This document shows, piece after piece, positions 63,179 through 64,000 of a stretch of 64,000 nucleotides of DNA (its first letter is position 1; the number at the start of each line of letters is the position of its first letter). Origin of the DNA: an uncultured Bacteroidia bacterium (lineage in GTDB: Bacteria; Bacteroidota; Bacteroidia; Bacteroidales; UBA932); contig CADBAY010000010.1 in NCBI GenBank assembly GCA_902792815.1, positions 1 to 64,000 of the forward strand. Direction: 5' to 3'. The translations under genes and the position numbers were made by a program. The notes beneath the pieces are model-generated. The model had not been told where the DNA came from, did no database searches, and saw only the letters and a list, made by a program, of their open reading frames with translations.

Positions 63179-64000
63179 TTTTGCGGGCTTGGATTAGCTG
63201 CAGTAGCTCGGTGTCGGTGAGGCTGCGGAAGTTGTATGTTCCTATGGTGCTGACGGTTACGATGCGGGTGGCGGCGGCGTTGCGTTTTTTGTCGGAGAGG
63301 GCGTAGTGGTGGAGTTCGGCGGCCGTGTAGGGGTCGGTGACGGGGAGGCCGTACTTTAGGAGGAGTTGTTGTATCCGCTGCCTGGCTTCTCCTTCTGAAG
63401 TGTATAGCATACCTACCGCTACCGCCTCACCATGATAATAGGTACCGCCAGCGATGTGGGACAGCTCCCGGACGTCGCTTCGCGACCCCTCCCGCTCCGC
63501 GGGCCCCTCCCTCTTACGGAGCCGAGGGTGGCTACGGTCCGGGAGCTGTCCCCCACCGCTAGCGGCCACGCATCCCGGGGCGTCAGCAGCCCCACCGCTG
63601 GCTCCCGCGCTTTCTATCGCGTGACCGATCGTGTGGCCGAAGTTAAGGACGGCGCGGAGGCCTTTCTCGCCGGGGTCGCGGGTGACGATGTCGAGTTTAA
63701 TCTGCAGGGCGGCGGCTATGATTTCGGGGAGTACGGGCTTGATGTCCGTGACTTCTTCGAGGCGGCGGAAGAGGGGTTCGCTGCAGGTGGCTGCCATTTT
63801 GATTACTTCGGCAAGGCCTTCGGCGAAGAGGCGCGGAGGCAGGGTGTCCAGTACGGCGGAGTCGATAAGGACTCCCGAGGGGTGATGGAAGGCGCCGACC
63901 AAGTTTTTGATTCCGTTGAAGTTGACGGCGGTCTTGCCGCCCACCGAAGAATCTACCTGGCTGAGCAGCGTGGTGGGCACGTTGTAGTAGTCGATGCCCC
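63168..64000 (-). CDS. aroB: 3-dehydroquinate synthase, 5' end outside the window, with repeat insert
   Basis: C-terminal 277 or so residues; the frame continues past 64000 (GIDYYNVPTT precedes LLSQVDSSVGGKTAVNF). Conserved segments: DSAVLDTLPPRLFAEGLAE, RAVLNFGHTIGHAIES and YYHGEAVAVGMLY. Between AIES and YYHGE lies a 56-codon insert (63441-63608) rich in Gly, Arg and Glu, absent from normal AroB where these motifs nearly touch. It is made of a palindromic element related to that in aroEK but read in a different frame. The HxxxH-type metal and active-site motifs on both sides are intact. Confidence 0.88.
   Translation of the reverse strand, partial: GIDYYNVPTTLLSQVDSSVGGKTAVNFNGIKNLVGAFHHPSGVLIDSAVLDTLPPRLFAEGLAEVIKMAATCSEPLFRRLEEVTDIKPVLPEIIAAALQIKLDIVTRDPGEKGLRAVLNFGHTIGHAIESAGASGGAADAPGCVAASGGGQLPDRSHPRLRKREGPAEREGSRSDVRELSHIAGGTYYHGEAVAVGMLYTSEGEARQRIQQLLLKYGLPVTDPYTAAELHHYALSDKKRNAAATRIVTVSTIGTYNFRSLTDTELLQLIQARKNEK
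63447..63563 (-). repeat. palindromic element inside aroB (in frame)
   Basis: 117 bp with 26-bp imperfect inverted ends (23 of 26) at 63447-63472 and 63538-63563. The core GGGAGGGGCCCG lies at 63500-63511 on the coding strand. A direct repeat, CCCCACCGCTAGC at 63551 and CCCCACCGCTGGC at 63590, follows 39 bp apart inside the same insert. Confidence 0.8.

Overview
The window comes from a Bacteroidales genome of moderately high GC content, probably a gut-associated member. Evidence: TAnnTTTG -7 promoter boxes with upstream TTTG-like boxes, almost no Shine-Dalgarno sites, fimbrillin-type lipoproteins with TKT...EGD...ISVLF motifs, DUF4293, CstA, a SPASM sulfatase maturase and an aroE-aroK fusion. 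I cannot fix the genus from sequence alone.

Layout. 1-8988 (+): a surface/lipoprotein cluster with a DUF4874/DUF4832 protein cut by the window edge, two 49-residue peptides each directly upstream of a fimbrillin-like lipoprotein, an EamA permease, a CBM9-like lipoprotein, a fimbrillin/SdiA-regulated-like lipoprotein and an acetyl-xylan-esterase-like hydrolase. 9042-11514 (+): an N-acetylhexosamine-1-kinase-like gene and a GH109 lipoprotein, a plausible GalNAc release and phosphorylation pair. 11586-18160: a Gfo/Idh/MocA oxidoreductase, nadD, a lipoprotein EEP phosphohydrolase, an RluA-type pseudouridine synthase and dnaK. 18348-25859 (-): a membrane AraC regulator, then SPOR lipoprotein, degenerate M28/TonB protein, leuS and two YitT genes. 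25896-37995: CapA, a TPR protein, gyrA, a stand-alone Clp-N protein, a nucleoside phosphorylase, DUF4293, a membrane LytTR regulator, fabF, prfA, an acyltransferase-like gene and tcdA. 37992-45901 (-): S9 peptidase, DUF2207, LemA, recG and an anSME-like radical SAM enzyme. 45987-51040 (+): tRNA-Ser(GGA), an HExxH lipoprotein and a lipoprotein NUC1 nuclease. 51041-52029 is a gene-free, GC-rich repeat field. 52030-57268 (-): GT2, cstA, galM and an FAD oxidoreductase. 57294-58871 (+): a trp leader/attenuator and trpB2. 58868-64000 (-): a packed aromatic operon, aroB-aroC-aroEK-tyrA-DAHP synthase.

Most notable: (1) a GC-rich palindromic repeat inserted in two different open reading frames inside aroEK and aroB, with a related copy in the 51-52 kb repeat field; (2) a complete attenuator with a Trp-Trp leader peptide ahead of a TrpB2-type gene; (3) three 29-31 bp hairpins with unrelated stems but a conserved 16-nt loop, placed 3' of genes; (4) a peptide-plus-lipoprotein module present twice; (5) many genes starting 5-9 nt after the -7 box, which predicts leaderless mRNAs. 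All calls come from reading the sequence; no database search was run.
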